Shown in pieces: positions 37,101 through 46,124 of a DNA stretch of 64,000 nucleotides. The stretch's first letter is position 1. The number at the start of each line of letters is the position of its first letter. The DNA comes from Streptomyces sp. NBC_01754 (GTDB taxonomy: Bacteria; Actinomycetota; Actinomycetes; Streptomycetales; Streptomycetaceae): the NCBI RefSeq assembly GCF_035918015.1, contig NZ_CP109132.1, forward strand, positions 3,782,001-3,846,000, given 5' to 3'. The notes beneath the pieces were generated by a model. It was not told the origin of the DNA and ran no database searches. It was given only the letters and a program-made list of their open reading frames with translations. The position numbers were made by a program, and so were the translations under genes.

Positions 37101-37614
37101 CGGGCTGTGTGCCCAGGACGCACACGTCTTCGACAGCTCCCTCCGGGAGAACCTGCGGCTCGCCCGGACCGGCGCGACGGACGACGAACTGAACGACGCC
37201 CTGGAGCGTGCCCGGCTGCTGGACTGGGTGCGGTCGCTGCCGGACGGCCTCGACACCCCGGTGGGCGAACACGGGGCCCGGCTTTCGGGCGGTCAGCGCC
37301 AGCGGCTCGCGCTGGCGCGCGCACTCCTCGCCGGTTTCCCCGTGCTGGTCCTCGACGAGCCGGCGGAACACCTCGACCTGGCCACGGCGGACGCGCTGAC
37401 CGCGGATCTGCTCGACGCCACACAGGGACGGACGACCGTGCTGATCACCCATCGGCTGGCCGGACTGGACGCCGTCGACGAGATCCTGGTGCTCGACGGG
37501 GGCCGGATCGTGCAGCGGGGGACCTACGCGGAACTGGTCACGGCGGACGGTCCGCTGCGCGGGATGGTGGAGCGTGAGCGGGGCCGGGCGCGGGTGGAGC
37601 CGGTGGGGGTGTAG
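34099..37614 (+). CDS. cydCD: fused CydD-CydC ABC transporter for cytochrome bd assembly
   Basis: 1171 residues, two ABC half-transporters joined in one chain: membrane domain 1, nucleotide-binding domain 1 (Walker A GPSGVGKST near 368, signature LSAGQ near 472), a linker, membrane domain 2, nucleotide-binding domain 2 (Walker A GASGSGKTT near 958, signature LSGGQ near 1063). The pair exports thiols and binds heme, and is needed to assemble cytochrome bd. The CydD-CydC fusion is usual in Streptomyces. The GTG start lies inside a parS site, with GGGGAG upstream at weak spacing. Confidence 0.96.
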   Translation: MKPIDPRLLRYARATRFFLAAVVALGLAGAALVIAQAMLVAEVVVGGFEDGLTAPGLRTPLLLLVAVALGRALVAWLTERAAFRASAAVKSELRGRLLERATDLGPGWLGGQRTGSLVALATRGVDALDDYFSRYLPQLGLAVVVPVAVLARIVTEDWVSAAIIVVTLPLIPLFMALIGWATQSRMDRQWRLLSRLSGHFLDVVAGLPTLKVFGRAKAQAASIRTITSQYRQATLRTLRIAFLSSFALELLATLSVALVAVTIGMRLVHGELDLYTGLVVLILAPEAYLPIRQVGAQYHAAAEGLSAAEEIFSVLETKPAAGGTSAVPASLRLELEEVTVRHPGRTEPALDAACLVVEPGETVALVGPSGVGKSTLLDVVLGFTRPDEGRVRIGGTDLSDLSPERWREQIAWVPQRPHLFAGTIADNVRLARPDADDAAVEKALREAGAYDFVAVLPDGTRTVLGEDGAGLSAGQRQRLALARAFLADRPLLLLDEPTASLDGETEAGIVDAVRRLSEGRTVLLVVHRPALLAVADRVVTLAPRTAGRLEAEPRLAGAAWEPDGGRSGPGPESPAVDETAPPGRTTGGGKAFARIREAAGAERGKLALALLLGSLAVGSSVGLMAVSGWLISRASEQPPVLYLMVAVTATRAFGLGRAVFRYAERLVSHDAVLRTLAELRVSVYRGLERVAPAGLRTARRGDLLSRLVSDVDALQDYWLRWLLPAGTAFVVGAGAVGFTTWLLPEAGAVLAAGLVLAGVGVPLVSGACARHAERRLAPARSVLAVRVADLLAGTAELTVAGALPGRKRQARAADADLTAIASRAATATALGSGLSALICGLTVVGAALVALPAVRDGRLAGVALAVIVLTPLAAFEAVNGLPLAVQYRRRIGRSAERVHEVLDAPLPVREPEVPAEAPASPFPLVLRDLSARYDGAGHDALGSVDLTLVPGRRVAVVGASGSGKTTLAQVLLRFLDPREGTYSLGGVEASALDGDTVRTFVGLCAQDAHVFDSSLRENLRLARTGATDDELNDALERARLLDWVRSLPDGLDTPVGEHGARLSGGQRQRLALARALLAGFPVLVLDEPAEHLDLATADALTADLLDATQGRTTVLITHRLAGLDAVDEILVLDGGRIVQRGTYAELVTADGPLRGMVERERGRARVEPVGV

Positions 37615-37786
37615 ACGGGTGGGCCCTTGCGGTTGGGTCCCTGGGGGACTTCCGGGGACTTCCGGGGGTTCGGGCCCGTGACCCATCGGGCCCGTGGACG
37701 TGAAGGGCTCGGTGCTCCCCCCACCGCCCCCAAAGCTGCCCCGGATCCGACTTTCCGGACGGATCGGTCCTCATTAGGCTCGGTGC

Positions 37787-39493
37787 ATGGCCGAGCAGGA
37801 CCCGAAGGACTCGCCCGAAGCCGCGACGCGGGCCACCGGAAGCCTTCGAGGGCTCTCCGACGAGCTCACCGCGCGCGTTCCGGAACTGCTGGAGGCCACG
37901 AGGTCCGTCGGCACCGGACTGGAACTCCACTCCACACTCGACCGCGTCTGCGGGACCGCTGCGGAGCTCACCCACGCCCGTTACGCGGCGATCGGTGTCA
38001 TCGACGAGGCCGGTGAGGAGCCGGCCGACTTCGCCACCCACGGGATGCCCGAGGAGGTCGCCGAAGCGATCGGGCACCCGCCCGACGGTCGTACCGGTCT
38101 GCTGAGCGCGCTCATCCACGCTCCGGGACCGGTCACCCTGGCCGACCTGACGGACGACCCGCGGTTCGCCGGCTTCCCGGCCCCGCACCCGGGGACGCGT
38201 ACGTTCCTGGGAGTGCCGGTCCACGTCCAGGGCGACCACTTCGGCATCCTCTACGTGGCCGAGAAGGCCGGTGGCGAGCCCTTCGGCGACACCGACCGCC
38301 ACCTGTTGCAGGTCCTCGCCACAGAGGCGGGGATCGCCATCGGCCATGCGCGGGCGTACGAGGCGGCCCGGCAGCGCGAACGGTGGATCGACGGCTCGGT
38401 GGCCGTGACCACGGCCCTGCTGTCGGGTGGGGACGCCGACGAGGCACTGACCGTCGTCGCCGAACACGCCCGCCGCCTCGCGGACTCCGCCGCGGGCGTC
38501 GTTCTGCTGCCGGCCGAGGAGGGCGGTCTGGAGGTCGTCGCCGTCGCGTCCGACGCCCCGGCCCCGTCGCTGGGGGTGATCGTTCCGTCCCGGAGCCCGG
38601 TGGTGGCCGCGCTGCTGAGGGGCGAGCCGGTCTTCATGGACGAGGCGTCCACAGACAGCCGCGTGATCACCCGGCTCGCCGACCGGTTCGGCCCCCATAT
38701 GCTGCTGCCGCTGAGCGTCGGCGGGCGGGTACTCGGCGCACTCGCCATCCCGAAGGCGAAGGGGGAGCGGCCGTACAGCGAAGCCGAACGGCTGCTGGCC
38801 ACCCAGTTCGCGGCGCAGGCCGCCCTCGCGCTGATGACGGCCGAGACGCAACGCGACCGGGAACGCCTGGCCGTCTACGAGGACCGGGACCGGATCGCAC
38901 GGGACCTGCACGACCTGGTCATCCAGCGCCTGTTCAGCACCGGGATGATGCTCGAACAGGCCCAGCAGCGGTCCACGGTATCCGTGGTGCGGGAGGGGGT
39001 CGAGCGTGCCGTCGACGAACTGGACGTGACCATCCAGGAGATCCGCACGGCGGTCTTCGCCTTGCAGCAGGAGGCCGCCGAGGCGCCGGGCCGGCTGCGG
39101 ACCCGGGTGATGCGGGAGATCGGTATGGCGGCGGTGCCCCTCGGCTTCCAGCCGTCGCACCGCTTCCTGGGACCGGTCGACTCGATCGTCGGAGAAGTCG
39201 CGGGCAAGAACCTGATCGCCGCGCTGCGTGAGGCCCTGTCCAACGCCTTCCGCCACGCCCGGGCCTCGCGTGTCGAGGTGACCGTGGACGCCACGGCGGT
39301 CCTGCCGGACGGACGGGACGCGGTACGGCTGTCGGTCGCCGACGACGGGGTGGGCATCCCGGAGAGCGGGCGGCGCAGCGGGCTGCGGAATCTGGCCCGG
39401 CGCGCGGAGTCCTTGGGCGGGGCGAGCTGGTTCGGCCCCGGGACGGGGGAGGGCGGCGGGGGCACGACGGTGTACTGGCAGGTGCCCCTCTGA
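37787..39493 (+). CDS. GAF-domain sensor histidine kinase (DosS/DevS-like)
   Basis: 568 residues, soluble: two GAF domains (about 48-195 and 212-360), a HisKA_3 dimerisation helix with phospho-acceptor His375 in ARDLHDLVIQRLF, and a GHKL ATPase domain to the end (EALSNAFRHA, ADDGVGIPE, GLRNLARRAESLGG). GAF1 contains PAPHPGTRTFLGVPVHVQ and GILYVAEKAGGEPFGD, close to the region holding the heme-ligating His of mycobacterial DosS/DosT, so a heme-based oxygen or redox sensor is plausible. It follows the Rex-controlled cyd operon by 172 bp; no cognate response regulator is adjacent. Confidence 0.85.
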   Translation: MAEQDPKDSPEAATRATGSLRGLSDELTARVPELLEATRSVGTGLELHSTLDRVCGTAAELTHARYAAIGVIDEAGEEPADFATHGMPEEVAEAIGHPPDGRTGLLSALIHAPGPVTLADLTDDPRFAGFPAPHPGTRTFLGVPVHVQGDHFGILYVAEKAGGEPFGDTDRHLLQVLATEAGIAIGHARAYEAARQRERWIDGSVAVTTALLSGGDADEALTVVAEHARRLADSAAGVVLLPAEEGGLEVVAVASDAPAPSLGVIVPSRSPVVAALLRGEPVFMDEASTDSRVITRLADRFGPHMLLPLSVGGRVLGALAIPKAKGERPYSEAERLLATQFAAQAALALMTAETQRDRERLAVYEDRDRIARDLHDLVIQRLFSTGMMLEQAQQRSTVSVVREGVERAVDELDVTIQEIRTAVFALQQEAAEAPGRLRTRVMREIGMAAVPLGFQPSHRFLGPVDSIVGEVAGKNLIAALREALSNAFRHARASRVEVTVDATAVLPDGRDAVRLSVADDGVGIPESGRRSGLRNLARRAESLGGASWFGPGTGEGGGGTTVYWQVPL

Positions 39494-39509
39494 CGCGTGG
39501 CGGCCGGCG

Positions 39510-40355
39510 TCAGAGGCCGGCGAGGATCCGTTCGATGACGACGGCGACGCCGTCCTCGTTGTTGGTGAGGGTGACCCCGGTGGCGGCCGCCAACGCGGCC
39601 GGGTGGGCGTTGGCCATCGCGAACGAGGCGCCCGCCCAGCTCAGCATCTCCACGTCGTTGGGCATGTCGCCGAAGGCGACCACCTCGGCGGGGGCGATGC
39701 CGCGCTCGGCGCAGCAGGCGGCGAGTGTCCCCGCCTTGGAGACGCCGAGTCCGCTGATCTCCAGCAGCGCGGTGGGGCTGGAGCGGGTGATCGAGGCGAG
39801 GTCCCCCGCTGCCTCACGGGCCAGGGTGAGGAAACCGTCGGGGGCCAGTTCCGGATGGTGGGCGAGCACCTTCAGTACCGGCGCTCCGGAACTCGGCTGC
39901 TCCTCGTGGAGCAGCTTCTCCGCGAGTGCCACGGTGGCGCCGGGGTCCAGGTGGAACGGCGGGTAGGAGGGCTCGTAGTTGATGCCGGTGGTCAGTTCGA
40001 CGGCGAACGACGTACCCGGAGCGGCATCGCGCAGGATCCGGACCACGTCCAGGGCCAGCGTCCGCTCCAGGGGGCGGACCTCGACCAGCCTGCCGTCCGC
40101 GTGCAGGTCGGCGACGGCCGCACCGTTCGCGCAGATCGCCATGCCGTGGCCGTGCACGTGGGCGCTGACGACGTCCATCCAGCGGGCGGGCCGGCCGGTG
40201 ACGAAGAAGACTTCGATCCCCGCCTCCTCGGCAGCCGCGAGGGCCGCGATCGTACGGTCGGACAGGGTTTTGTCGTCGCGCAGCAGGGTGCCGTCCAGGT
40301 CGGTGGCGATCAGCCGGGTCACGGCAGGCAGAGGCAGGTCGATAGCTGAGGTCAC
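39510..40355 (-). CDS. HAD-superfamily Cof-type phosphatase
   Basis: 281 residues. HAD motif I is [10 protein letters not shown] near residues 19-28, motif II T-G-R in FFVTGRPARW, and motif IV GDMPNDVEML near 225; the Cof-type cap lies between. Members dephosphorylate sugar phosphates or flavin/PLP-related compounds. The GTG at 40355 follows GGGAG. It converges on the histidine kinase. A paralogue at 52246-53058 shares the layout and motifs. Confidence 0.9.
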   Translation of the reverse strand: MTSAIDLPLPAVTRLIATDLDGTLLRDDKTLSDRTIAALAAAEEAGIEVFFVTGRPARWMDVVSAHVHGHGMAICANGAAVADLHADGRLVEVRPLERTLALDVVRILRDAAPGTSFAVELTTGINYEPSYPPFHLDPGATVALAEKLLHEEQPSSGAPVLKVLAHHPELAPDGFLTLAREAAGDLASITRSSPTALLEISGLGVSKAGTLAACCAERGIAPAEVVAFGDMPNDVEMLSWAGASFAMANAHPAALAAATGVTLTNNEDGVAVVIERILAGL

Positions 40356-41044
40356 CCGGCCATTCTCCCGTACCAGGGTGCACGGTCGTGCGGAGGGGCG
40401 CACATCTGAGAGCGCGCGCCGTTGACCTGCGGTACATGACTCTGGCATATGCCGACGGCTGACAGTGCGGAGACCGGACGGGAAGACCCGCCGTGCCGGG
40501 CCGGAGCGTCGGTGGCGATCTGCCCGAACCCCGCGTTTTCCACCGCGAAATCAGAGCCCGAGACCGGCCGGGGCAGGAAGATCTCTCTGGCCTGAGGAAG
40601 TGCGGCGAGGGAGCGGGGCGGGCCGAGGGGGCGCTCAGATCGGCTCGACGGCGATGTGGGTGTGGCACAGTCGACGTAGATCATCCGTGTCGCTCGTGAT
40701 GACAGGGACGTCGCCGTGCTCCGTATGAGCCGTGGCCGCGAGCATCGCATCGATGGCGTACCGGTGCCCGTGCAGGCTTTCGGAGGTGCGGACGGGGCAT
40801 CCCGGAGGCCCTTGACCGGGTCCCGCCAGCCGAGCACCATCTCCCGGGTCGGCCGCGGTCAAGTCCTCACGTCCGGCGACGAACCGGTCCACCACGGTCG
40901 AACTGCCCGGTAGCCGGTACCGCAGGATGAAGTGGTCGGTGATCCGAATCGCCGCCTCCTCGACCAACTGTCGTGCGGAACCCGAGGTTTCCAGAAGGAG
41001 GGGTGTCAACCACCGGTCGAAACGGGCACTCTGAGCGCAGACGG
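40356..41044. other. 689-bp interval with a toxin-gene remnant
   Basis: Only the PIN-domain remnant at 40635-40800 is recognisable. A minus-strand frame stays open from 41156 to 40635 but its middle part lacks family resemblance. Confidence 0.4.
40635..40800 (-). pseudogene. C-terminal remnant of a PIN-domain (VapC-like) protein
   Basis: The minus-strand frame ends GHRYAIDAMLAATA, then DVPVITSDTDDLRRLC and HIAVEPI before the stop codon. This is the conserved end of PIN-domain nucleases (acidic D in AIDAM, T-S-D-x-D-D-L). The catalytic N-terminal Asp region and an antitoxin are not found, so the module is broken. Confidence 0.55.
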
Positions 41045-41356
41045 TCAGCTCTCCCAGTGGCGGTACGCCTCGACCCACTCCGCCCCGTCGGGCGCCGGGC
41101 CGGGCAACGGCAGATCCAGGATTCCGATCGGCTGCCGGAGACGGCCACGGGAGCACGACGCGACGATCCTGCCGTCGGGTGTGAGGTCGATGCCGCGCAC
41201 CGTTACCTCGACGCCGAGGACCGTAGTGGTGAAGGGCAGGCCGAGGTGCTGCTCGAGCATGGTGAAGAGACCGGTCCGCTGCTCGTCCTCGTCGTAGGCG
41301 TCCACCGTCGCCGCTTCGATCATGGTCTCGAGTTCGGCCCTGCCCAAGGTGCTCAT
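41045..41356 (-). CDS. CcbP-like calcium-binding domain protein
   Basis: 103 residues, acidic in the first third (AELETMIEAATVDAYDEDEQ) and continuing LFTMLEQHLGLPFTTTVLGV. This resembles the CcbP family, named for a cyanobacterial calcium-binding protein; in Streptomyces its role is unknown. It is divergent from the truncated LLM gene, with 104 bp between the starts. Confidence 0.65.
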   Translation of the reverse strand: MSTLGRAELETMIEAATVDAYDEDEQRTGLFTMLEQHLGLPFTTTVLGVEVTVRGIDLTPDGRIVASCSRGRLRQPIGILDLPLPGPAPDGAEWVEAYRHWES

Positions 41357-41460
41357 GACGCCACGGTAGTGGTCACCGTCGGGACGTCGGCGTGGCTTCC
41401 CGAATCCGACCGTCGGGCAATATCCGTGGCGGCGGGATGCCGCGTAGGGTCGGGTTCATG

Positions 41461-41703
41461 CGTCTGAGCACCGTGATCCTCCCTATCCACCGGTGGGTCG
41501 AAGGACAGAAGATCTGGCGACGGGCCGAGGACCTCGGCTTCCACGCCGCGTACACGTACGACCACCTGTCCTGGCGGACGTTCCGGGACGGACCGTGGTA
41601 CGGCGCGATCCCCACGCTCACGGCTGCGGCGACGGCGACTCGGAGCATGCGGCTGGGCACGCTGGTGACCCCAGTCAAGCCTCGTTCGCCTATCTCGTCC
41701 TGA
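41461..41703 (+). pseudogene. truncated LLM-class flavin oxidoreductase (5-prime copy)
   Basis: 80 residues, MRLSTVILPIHRWVEG through the segment LGFHAAYTYDHLSWRTFRDG to LGTLVTPVK, then an unrelated tail and a stop. It matches the first 75 residues of the intact gene at 46125-47027 at roughly four in five positions, but the remaining 220 residues are absent. It is a tandem paralogue or duplicate whose 3-prime part was lost when the sequence up to 46054 arrived. Confidence 0.75.
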
Positions 41704-41785
41704 ATAGGGGCGATCCTGATTTCCGGCGTTGTCACGTGAGGATCTGCCACGGTGGCGAGGGTGCTCATGGTCGCGCCGCAGTCCG

Positions 41786-41814
41786 GCGGTTCAGGAACAG
41801 TGGTCCTGAACCGC
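41786..41814. repeat. perfect hairpin before the SNF2-SWIM pair
   Basis: GCGGTTCAGGA (41786-41796) and TCCTGAACCGC (41804-41814) are perfect 11-base complements with a 7-base loop. It lies between the truncated LLM copy and the helicase start, 123 bp before the latter. It may be a terminator for the truncated gene or mark a former insertion boundary. Nothing else is seen in 41704-41936. Confidence 0.6.
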
Positions 41815-41936
41815 AAGATTCGCTTCCAGTGGTGAAGATCAGGTCCGAACTTGCTGGTGGGTGTCATCACTTGGTGTAGTGCGAAGGTGCACCAGGTGGT
41901 AAGGCGACGGGCCGTGCAGAGGGTCCCAGTACAGCA

Positions 41937-44825
41937 GTGAGGCGGTCGGGCGTGGCACAGGTCATTGTGCGAGGGCCGGGTACGGGGGCGCGGAGCGCGC
42001 CACCGCTGGTCTTGCCGGGAGCGGACAAATTCGCGAGGGAGCTGCTCGACGGAGGCTGGGCAGCGGTGTTCCTGCCCGGTGAGCCCGCCCGGCTCGGGCG
42101 GCTGCTGCTGTGGAAGCCCGCCGGAGCAGCTGCCTGGAACGGTGCGGTACCCACTGGCGTCGAGACCGATGCGGTGGAGTTGGTACTGCCGCACGGTCGC
42201 TCGGTCCGGCGACGCAGGGTGGAGGGCTATGCGCTTCCTCCCGCCGTTGCCGTTTCCGCTCTGGCCGGAGCCGTACCGGCGCATCCCTCCGGAGTCGCCT
42301 GGCAGGCCGCCGCCCGGCTCGCGCTGCGGCTGCTCGCCGACGGCCGCCTCCACCCCGCCCTCACCCCAGCCGGCTACGACACCTGGCAGGTGGGCCCCTT
42401 CACCGCTGCCCAGCGGCAGGCCCTGGACGGTCTCGCCGCCGCCTTCCCGCCCCACGCCCACTGTCTGCCCGAGCCCGGCCCCGCCCCGGTGCGAATCGCC
42501 GAACCAGGTGCTCTGGTGACCCGGTTCTGTGACGCGGTCGCCGACGATCTGGTCCGTAGCCCGGCTGCTCCGCTCGCCATGGGGGCGCTGCCGTACGCCT
42601 GGCGTGAGGCGCGTGCGGTGCCCGCCTTGCGTGAGTGGGCCGAGGAGACCGCCGCCGCGTTCACCGCAGAGGTGCGCGTCTCGCTGCGCGTCGACGTACC
42701 GGAGGGGCGGCGTCAGCAGTTCCGGGCCGTCCTGCAGGTGCACACCGCGGCGGAGCCGGCGCTCGTCGTCGAGGCCGCACGGCTGTGGAACGCGCCAGCC
42801 GAAACGGAACGGCTGCTCGGCCCGCGCGCCGAGACCGAGACGCTGCTCGCACTGCGCCGCGGCGCCCGCGCCTGGCCCCCGCTTCAGCGGCTCCTCAAGG
42901 AAGCCGTCCCTGATCAGCTCCGGCTCGCCGACGACGAAGCCTTCGACCTGCTGGGAGATGCCACCGACACTCTGCGCGCGGCGGGCATCGAGGTGCACTG
43001 GCCGCGCGAGCTGGTCAAGGCGCTTACCGCGAGCGCGGAGATCGGACAGCGCACCGCACCTGGTTCCAGCGCGGGCGGTCTCCTCGGTGCGGATGCTCTC
43101 CTCGACTTCCGCTGGAGGCTCTCGCTGGGCGACGACCCGCTCACCGAGGCCGAGATGGACGCCCTCGCCGAGGCGCGCCGCCCTCTCATCCGGTTGCGCG
43201 ACCAGTGGGTGATCGCCGACCCGAAGCTGGTCGCCCGGGCCAAGCGCCGCCGGATGGAACCGCTCACCCCCATGGAGGCGCTGAGCGCCGCACTGACCGG
43301 CGAGGCGGACGAGGGCGGCGAGCCGGTCCCCTGCACAGCGGTCGGTGCGCTCGGCGCCCTCGTCGCCCGTATCCGCGATCCCGAATCCTCATCTCCGGCC
43401 CCGCAGCCTGCCAAGCTCAAGGCTACGTTGCGCGACTATCAGAAGCGGGGCCTCGCCTGGTTGGCCGAGATGTGCGAACTCGGCCTCGGCGGCTGCCTTG
43501 CCGACGATATGGGCCTGGGCAAGACCATCACCCTCCTCGCCCTTCATCTGCACCGCCAGACCGACCCGGCCACCGCGGGCCCCACCCTCGTCGTCTGCCC
43601 CACCTCCCTGCTCGGCAACTGGCAGCGGGAGGCGGCAAAGTTCGCGCCGGCCACACCCGTACGCCGTTACCACGGCGGCGACCGCCACCTCGAGGACCTG
43701 GCCGACGACGAGATCGTCCTGGTCACCTACGGGGTGCTGCGGCGCGACCGTGACGTGCTCGCCGAGACCGCCTGGTCGCTGGTCACCGCGGACGAGGCCC
43801 AGCACGTCAAGAATCCCTACGCCGTCACCGCCTGCGAACTGCGGGCCCTGCCCGCCCGCGCCCGCGTCGCTCTCACGGGCACGCCCGTGGAGAACAACCT
43901 CTCCGAGCTGTGGGCGCTCCTTGACTGGACCACCCCCGGACTCCTCGGTCCGCTCACGGCCTTCCGCGACCGGTACGCCCGCCCGGTCGAGAAGGGCGAG
44001 GACCCCGAGGCCGCCGAACGCCTGTCCCGTCTCGTGCGTCCCTTCCTGCTGCGCCGCAAGAAGTCCGACCCGGGCATCGCACCCGAATTGCCGCCCAAGA
44101 CCGAGACCGACCGCGTCGTGCCGCTGACGGCCGAACAGGCGGGACTGTACGAGGCAGCGGTCCGCGAGACCATGGCGAAGATCGCGGAAGCGGATGGCAT
44201 CGCCCGACGCGGCCTGGTGCTCAAGCTGCTCACCGCTCTGAAGCAGATCTGTAACCACCCCGCCCACTACTTGCGTCAGTCCACGCCGGTAGGTGGCCGC
44301 TCCGGCAAGCTGGACCTGCTCGACGAACTGATCGACACCATCACCGCCGAGGGCGAGTCGGTGCTGGTCTTCACCCAGTACAAGCAGATGGCGACCCTCC
44401 TGGAGAAGCATCTCGCCGAACGCGGTGTCCCCACCCTCTTCCTGCACGGTGGCACGCCCGTCGCCCGGCGCGAGGACATGGTGGAACGCTTCCAGCGCGG
44501 TGACGTGCCGGTGTTCCTGCTGTCATTGAAGGCCGCGGGCACCGGACTCAACCTCACTCGCGCCACCCACGTCGTGCACTACGACCGGTGGTGGAACCCG
44601 GCCGTCGAGGACCAGGCAACCGATCGCGCGTACCGCATCGGCCAGGACAAACCCGTCCAGGTACACAAGCTTCTCGCTGAGGGAACCGTGGAGGACAAGG
44701 TGGCGAAGCTACTGGAATCCAAACGCGCGCTCGCCGACGCTGTCATCGGCTCGGGCGAGGCCGCCCTCACCGAACTGTCCGATGCCGACCTCGCCGAACT
44801 CGTCGCCCTGAGGGGGCGGCCATGA
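41937..44825 (+). CDS. SNF2-family ATP-dependent helicase
   Basis: 962 residues. The N-terminal 480 residues include the SNF2 helicase-associated domain; the motor follows with motif I DDMGLGKTI (Lys529), motif II ADEAQHVKN near 617, motif III LTGTPVENNLSELW and the final VEDQATDRAYRIGQ. SNF2 proteins translocate on double-stranded DNA. The start is a GTG (41937 or 41952) with no obvious ribosome binding site. It overlaps the SWIM gene by 4 bp (ATGA), so the two are translationally coupled; this pairing recurs in actinobacteria and bacterial SWIM domains are known next to SNF2 ATPases. Repair or defence are both possible. Confidence 0.9.
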   Translation: MRRSGVAQVIVRGPGTGARSAPPLVLPGADKFARELLDGGWAAVFLPGEPARLGRLLLWKPAGAAAWNGAVPTGVETDAVELVLPHGRSVRRRRVEGYALPPAVAVSALAGAVPAHPSGVAWQAAARLALRLLADGRLHPALTPAGYDTWQVGPFTAAQRQALDGLAAAFPPHAHCLPEPGPAPVRIAEPGALVTRFCDAVADDLVRSPAAPLAMGALPYAWREARAVPALREWAEETAAAFTAEVRVSLRVDVPEGRRQQFRAVLQVHTAAEPALVVEAARLWNAPAETERLLGPRAETETLLALRRGARAWPPLQRLLKEAVPDQLRLADDEAFDLLGDATDTLRAAGIEVHWPRELVKALTASAEIGQRTAPGSSAGGLLGADALLDFRWRLSLGDDPLTEAEMDALAEARRPLIRLRDQWVIADPKLVARAKRRRMEPLTPMEALSAALTGEADEGGEPVPCTAVGALGALVARIRDPESSSPAPQPAKLKATLRDYQKRGLAWLAEMCELGLGGCLADDMGLGKTITLLALHLHRQTDPATAGPTLVVCPTSLLGNWQREAAKFAPATPVRRYHGGDRHLEDLADDEIVLVTYGVLRRDRDVLAETAWSLVTADEAQHVKNPYAVTACELRALPARARVALTGTPVENNLSELWALLDWTTPGLLGPLTAFRDRYARPVEKGEDPEAAERLSRLVRPFLLRRKKSDPGIAPELPPKTETDRVVPLTAEQAGLYEAAVRETMAKIAEADGIARRGLVLKLLTALKQICNHPAHYLRQSTPVGGRSGKLDLLDELIDTITAEGESVLVFTQYKQMATLLEKHLAERGVPTLFLHGGTPVARREDMVERFQRGDVPVFLLSLKAAGTGLNLTRATHVVHYDRWWNPAVEDQATDRAYRIGQDKPVQVHKLLAEGTVEDKVAKLLESKRALADAVIGSGEAALTELSDADLAELVALRGRP

Positions 44826-46054
44826 GCCCTTCGTTCCCCGGACCGCGCCGCGCACCCGCCCGCGGCAAGCGAGCCTTCGCCGCGACCTGGTGGGGCCAGG
44901 CATGGGTGACGTCCCTGGAGGGCTCGACCCTGGACGCCGGAAGGCTGTCACGCGGACGTACCTATGCCCGCAAGGGAATGGTCGGTTCGATCAACATTGC
45001 CCCAGGCCGGATCAAGGCCGCTGTCCAGGGCAGCGAGCCGCGCCCGTACCGCTCCGCGGTCCACCTGCCCGTCCTTACCGATGCGCAGTGGGACACCCTG
45101 CTGGACACGATCACGGCCCGCGCCGGGCATGTCGCCGCGCTCCTCGACGGCGAGATGCCGGCCGAACTCGTCGACGACGCCCGCCAGTCGGGCGTGCCAC
45201 TGCTGCCCCAGGCCACCGAGCTCGACCCCGAGTGCTCCTGCCCCGACTGGGGCTACCCCTGCAAGCATGCCGCCGCGCTCTGTTACGCCATCGCCGCCAC
45301 CATCGACGCCGACCCCTTTGTGATCTTCGCGCTGCGAGGTCGCGATCGCGACGAGATACTCGCTCAGCTGCGCGCACGCCGTACGACAGCTCAGGAGGCC
45401 GCCACCTCACAGGCCCCGAACGGCATTCCGGCTGCCGCCGCGTACGCCCGCTGGACCGAACACGCACCCGAACTGCCCCGGCACCCGGCCCCTGCTGCCC
45501 ACGCCATCGCGCTGCCCGTCGCCCCGCCGTCCGGGACCGGCCTGGCCGCCACGGATCTGGAGCGTCTCATGACCGACGCCGCCGCACGTGCCGAGCGCCT
45601 TCTCGCGGGAGACACAACCTGCCTGTACCTGACCCAGCACCAGGACGCCGTACGGATCGCGGCGAGCGGCCCCGGACCCGAATGGTTCCATCACCTGATC
45701 CAGAACACCGGTGCCAAGCCGACCGCATTCGCCCGTCTCACCCGTGCCTGGCGTTTCGGCGGCCCCTACGGCATCACCGTCGCCGAACAGCCCCACACCC
45801 CCGACCCGGTGGTGATGACCGCAGCCCGCACCGCCCTGAACACGGCCCTCGCCGAGATGACCACCACGCACGCTCACTTCAAGGGCTGGCGCAACCGGCT
45901 CTCCCTCACCGACCACGGCATCCAGCTCCGCCTCGGCCCCGACACCCGCTGGTACCCGTACCTCCTGGACGAAGACGGCGAATGGTGGCCCGCAGCACCG
46001 GCCGAGACCGATCCGACCGCAGCGCTCACTGCGGTCTGGCGCCGGACCCAGTAA
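44822..46054 (+). CDS. SWIM zinc-finger protein
   Basis: 410 residues. The SWIM zinc finger C-x-C-x6-C-x-H is at residues 138-149 (CSCPDWGYPCKH), preceded by a region that opens RAFAATWWGQAWVTSLEGST and GRTYARKGMVGSI. SWIM domains bind DNA or protein. The remaining half has no domain I recognise. Start codon overlaps the helicase stop as ATGA. The pair probably forms a complex, with SWIM targeting or regulating the helicase. Confidence 0.88.
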   Translation: MSPSFPGPRRAPARGKRAFAATWWGQAWVTSLEGSTLDAGRLSRGRTYARKGMVGSINIAPGRIKAAVQGSEPRPYRSAVHLPVLTDAQWDTLLDTITARAGHVAALLDGEMPAELVDDARQSGVPLLPQATELDPECSCPDWGYPCKHAAALCYAIAATIDADPFVIFALRGRDRDEILAQLRARRTTAQEAATSQAPNGIPAAAAYARWTEHAPELPRHPAPAAHAIALPVAPPSGTGLAATDLERLMTDAAARAERLLAGDTTCLYLTQHQDAVRIAASGPGPEWFHHLIQNTGAKPTAFARLTRAWRFGGPYGITVAEQPHTPDPVVMTAARTALNTALAEMTTTHAHFKGWRNRLSLTDHGIQLRLGPDTRWYPYLLDEDGEWWPAAPAETDPTAALTAVWRRTQ

Positions 46055-46124
46055 CCGGCAGGACCGTCCGAAGGAGGCCGCACGCGGGCGGGGCCGCTGG
46101 TCCGGCGGACGTAGGCTCGTGGGT

